Part shown: one piece after another, positions 62,000-64,000 of the stretch | How the letters are laid out: each line of letters starts with the position of its first letter | Position numbering within the stretch: the stretch's first letter is position 1 | Assembly (NCBI RefSeq): GCF_030246885.1 | Contig: NZ_CP126739.1 | Coordinates: 1,364,001 to 1,428,000, forward strand | DNA length: 64,000 nucleotides | Direction of reading: 5' to 3' | Origin: Microbacterium sp. zg-B185 | GTDB lineage: Bacteria > Actinomycetota > Actinomycetes > Actinomycetales > Microbacteriaceae | The notes under the pieces: model-generated | What the model saw: only the letters and a program-made list of their open reading frames with translations | Databases searched by the model: none | What the model was told of the DNA's origin: nothing | Position numbers and translations under genes: made by a program

Positions 62000-63125
62000 G
62001 CAGGATGCCGGGCTGCCCCGCGTCGCAGTGATCGGCGCCGGCAGCTGGGGCACGACGTTCGGCAAAGTACTCGCCGACGGCGGTGCCCACGTGACGATGT
62101 GGGCGCGTCGTCCGGAGTTGGCGCACGAGATCAACGAGGCCAAGCGCAACAGCCAGTACCTGCCCGGAATCAACCTTCCGCGCGAGATGTCCGCCACGCA
62201 CCACCTGTCCGAGGCGCTCGAGGGCGCCACGCAGGTGTATCTGTCCATACCCAGCCAGGCACTGCGGCAGAATCTGAAAGCCGTACGCGCGCTGGTGACC
62301 AGCACGGATGCGCCGATCGTGTCGCTCATGAAGGGCGTGGAGCGGCGCAGCGGACTGCGGATGAGCCAGGTCATCGAGCAGGAGCTGCACTGCGACCCCG
62401 CGCGCATCGCGGTGGCCTCCGGGCCCAACCTGGCGCTCGAGATCGCGCGTGAACAGCCCACCGCGGCGGTCATCTCCTCGACCAGCCAGGAGACCGCGGA
62501 TGCTGTGGCCCGCCGCGCCCGTAACCGCTACTTCCGCACCTTCGTGAACACCGACGTCATCGGCACGGAGTTCGGCGGCGTGCTGAAGAACCTGATCGCG
62601 GTGGCGATCGGCATCGTGGACGGCGTGGGGTACGGCGAGAACACCAAGGCCTCGATCATCACGCGCGGACTGGTGGAGATGACCGACTTCGCGGTCGCTC
62701 AGGGGGCCCAGGTGGAGACGCTGCAGGGCCTCGCCGGCCTGGGCGACCTGATCGCGACGTGCCAGTCGCCGCTCAGCCGCAACAACACCGCCGGGCGGCT
62801 GCTGGGGCAGGGCTACAGCTTCCAGGACGTCGTCAAGCAGATGGACCAGACTGCCGAAGGGCTCGCTTCGGTCGCACCCATACTCCAGCTGGCCCGCGAG
62901 TCCGGCATCCAGATGCCGATCGCGGAGCAGGTCAAGAGGGTGCTGGATGGAACGATGAATCCCCGTGAGATCGCACCGCATCTCACGACGGACGAGGATC
63001 AGCCCCAGGGCGAGAGGACGCAGAATGGACAGGCCGGCGGTGGTGGTGCTCTTTGGAGGTCGCTCCAGCGAACACTCGATCAGTTCCGCAACAGCGGGCG
63101 GCGTCCTTCACGCGATCAGTCGTGA
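61989..63125 (+). CDS. gpsA: Glycerol-3-phosphate dehydrogenase [NAD(P)+]
   Basis: Enzyme that supplies glycerol-3-phosphate for phospholipids. The cofactor motif is VAVIGAGSWGTTFGKVLA. Later come SMKGVE-like SLMKGVERRSG, ASGPNLALEIA and the catalytic Lys region GGVLKNLIAVAIGIVDG. The TTG at 61989 is used with GGGAG upstream. At 378 aa it is about 40 residues longer than usual; the extra C-terminal part is Gln/Gly/Arg-rich and lies in the ddl overlap, so it may be a read-on tail with no function. Confidence 0.93.
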   Translation: MSRRQDAGLPRVAVIGAGSWGTTFGKVLADGGAHVTMWARRPELAHEINEAKRNSQYLPGINLPREMSATHHLSEALEGATQVYLSIPSQALRQNLKAVRALVTSTDAPIVSLMKGVERRSGLRMSQVIEQELHCDPARIAVASGPNLALEIAREQPTAAVISSTSQETADAVARRARNRYFRTFVNTDVIGTEFGGVLKNLIAVAIGIVDGVGYGENTKASIITRGLVEMTDFAVAQGAQVETLQGLAGLGDLIATCQSPLSRNNTAGRLLGQGYSFQDVVKQMDQTAEGLASVAPILQLARESGIQMPIAEQVKRVLDGTMNPREIAPHLTTDEDQPQGERTQNGQAGGGGALWRSLQRTLDQFRNSGRRPSRDQS

Positions 63126-64000
63126 CCTCTACCGGGTGATCCCGGTGGGGATCACCCGCGAGGGCGTGTTCGTCCTTGAGGACGACGACCCCGACAAGTT
63201 CGCGCTGGACGCCGACCGGCTTCCCGAAGTGGTCGACAACGGCACCCGCATCCTGTGGCCGGAGGGCGGCGGCGACCGATCGCTGCGGGTGCGGCGTGCG
63301 GACGGCGCCGTGGACGAGCTCGGCGCCGTGGATGTGGTGCTGCCGATCCTGCACGGCGTGCACGGCGAGGACGGCACCGTGCAGGGATTCCTCGACATGC
63401 TCGGCATCCCGTACGCGGGCGGCGGTGTCCTGGATTCAGCGCTGTGCATGGACAAGCACTTCATGAAGGTCGTCCTGCAGGCCGCCGGCGTGCCGGTCGC
63501 GCCGTGGGTCACGGTCACGCGGGCCGGCTGGGAACGCGACGAGACGCGTGTGCGCGCGGATGCCGCGGCGCTGGGCCTGCCGGTGTTCGTCAAGCCCGCG
63601 CGCGGCGGATCGAGCGTCGGCGTGTCGAAGGTGTCCGACGCCGGAGAGCTCGAGGCGGCGCTGGTGCTGGCCTTCGCCGAGGACGAGAAGGTGCTGATCG
63701 AGGCGGCCATCGTCGGACGCGAGGTCGAGGTGGCCATCCTGGAGGGCCGCGGGGGAGCGGGCGCACGCGCGTCCCTGCCCGGCGAGATCGTGCTGACGAC
63801 GCGGGAGTTCTACGACTTCGAGGGCAAATACCTCGGGGGCGATGGGGCCGATGTGGTGTGCCCGGCCGATCTCAGCGACGCCGAGATCGCCGCGGTGCAG
63901 GATCTCGGCATCCGCGCGTTCCACGCCGTGGACGGCCGCGGGCTGGCGCGCGTGGACTTCTTCCTCACCGCCGACGCCCTCTACGTCAACGAGCTGAACA
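63025..64000 (+). CDS. ddl: D-alanine--D-alanine ligase (3' end outside window)
   Basis: ATP-grasp ligase making D-Ala-D-Ala. The open frame from the ATG at 63025 runs 325 codons to the window end. VVVLFGGRSSEHSISSATAGGVL opens the N-terminal domain, HGVHGEDGTVQGFLDMLGIPYAG follows, and VKPARGGSSVGVSKV is the ATP loop. The omega loop reads EFYDFEGKYL, with the Tyr that marks D-Ala-D-Ala rather than D-Ala-D-lactate ligases. Its first 101 nt overlap the gpsA 3' end in another frame. GAGAGGACG is a weak ribosome binding site. Confidence 0.93.
   Translation, partial: MDRPAVVVLFGGRSSEHSISSATAGGVLHAISRDLYRVIPVGITREGVFVLEDDDPDKFALDADRLPEVVDNGTRILWPEGGGDRSLRVRRADGAVDELGAVDVVLPILHGVHGEDGTVQGFLDMLGIPYAGGGVLDSALCMDKHFMKVVLQAAGVPVAPWVTVTRAGWERDETRVRADAAALGLPVFVKPARGGSSVGVSKVSDAGELEAALVLAFAEDEKVLIEAAIVGREVEVAILEGRGGAGARASLPGEIVLTTREFYDFEGKYLGGDGADVVCPADLSDAEIAAVQDLGIRAFHAVDGRGLARVDFFLTADALYVNELN

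Overview
The window is about 70% G+C and densely coded. Genes overlap in ATGA, GTGA or TGATG junctions, GTG and TTG starts are frequent, and -10 boxes of the form TAnnnT often end 6-8 nt before a start codon. Together with the leuC-leuD-murA-plsC-gpsA-ddlA order and the branched-chain amino acid gene layout, this points to a free-living actinobacterium of the Microbacteriaceae, most likely Microbacterium or a close relative (inference; no 16S gene is present). There is no prophage, insertion sequence, integrase or CRISPR array. Most of the window is core chromosome.

Layout. 1-3.7 kb: end of an alpha/beta hydrolase gene, then an IclR regulator divergent from a CoA-transferase (two subunits) and thiolase operon, with a palindromic operator between them. 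3.8-6.4 kb: small membrane protein and trehalose synthesis (otsA-otsB). 6.4-11.5 kb: ilvD, then ilvB-ilvN-ilvC, closed by a strong hairpin. 11.7-15.3 kb: a DUF2236/MpaB-type protein, two small membrane proteins and serA. 15.4-22.0 kb: TetR/MFS efflux pair, leuB, ilvE, a fumarylacetoacetase-fold hydrolase and a second MFS. 22.0-25.8 kb: class V aminotransferase with a divergent LysR, gltX and tRNA-Gln(CUG). 26.0-31.5 kb, mostly minus strand: secreted GH18 chitinase-like enzyme, zinc alcohol dehydrogenase, aldehyde dehydrogenase, APH-type kinase. 31.5-35.8 kb: complete fructose PTS operon (regulator, 1-phosphofructokinase, EIIABC, HPr). 35.9-39.3 kb: metal-dependent hydrolase, tRNA-Glu(CUC), an ABC permease/ATPase pair and a TetR. 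39.4-41.7 kb: three-gene minus-strand operon (glycosyltransferase, EEP hydrolase, DUF2238-like membrane protein). 41.8-49.4 kb: SDR, GlsB-like protein, formylglycine-enzyme-like protein, a VanZ-VanS-VanR-VanY set, VOC protein, and an autoregulated membrane protein/XRE/quinone-oxidoreductase operon. 49.4-54.9 kb: LLM flavin monooxygenase, aldo/keto reductase, DUF1992 protein, PfkB kinase, and an ECF sigma factor with a DUF4349 membrane protein. 55-57.5 kb: TerC behind a probable manganese riboswitch, then a fatty-acid desaturase whose ribosome binding site lies in a perfect hairpin. 57.5-64 kb: a leucine leader peptide, leuC, leuD, murA, plsC, gpsA and the start of ddl.

How the genes fit together. 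ilvDBNC, ilvE, leuB and leuCD cover most of valine, isoleucine and leucine synthesis; ilvA and leuA are absent here. leuCD appears to be controlled by ribosome-mediated attenuation. The fructose operon carries its own regulator and HPr. murA, ddl and the VanYRSZ set are cell-envelope functions, but vanHAX is missing. The most interesting items are regulatory or mosaic: the foreign-looking 3' end of ilvD, the RBS hairpin of the desaturase, the leucine leader, the van-like two-component set, the sigma/DUF4349 pair, and the frequent leaderless-type promoters. No wholly new multi-gene system could be demonstrated from sequence alone.
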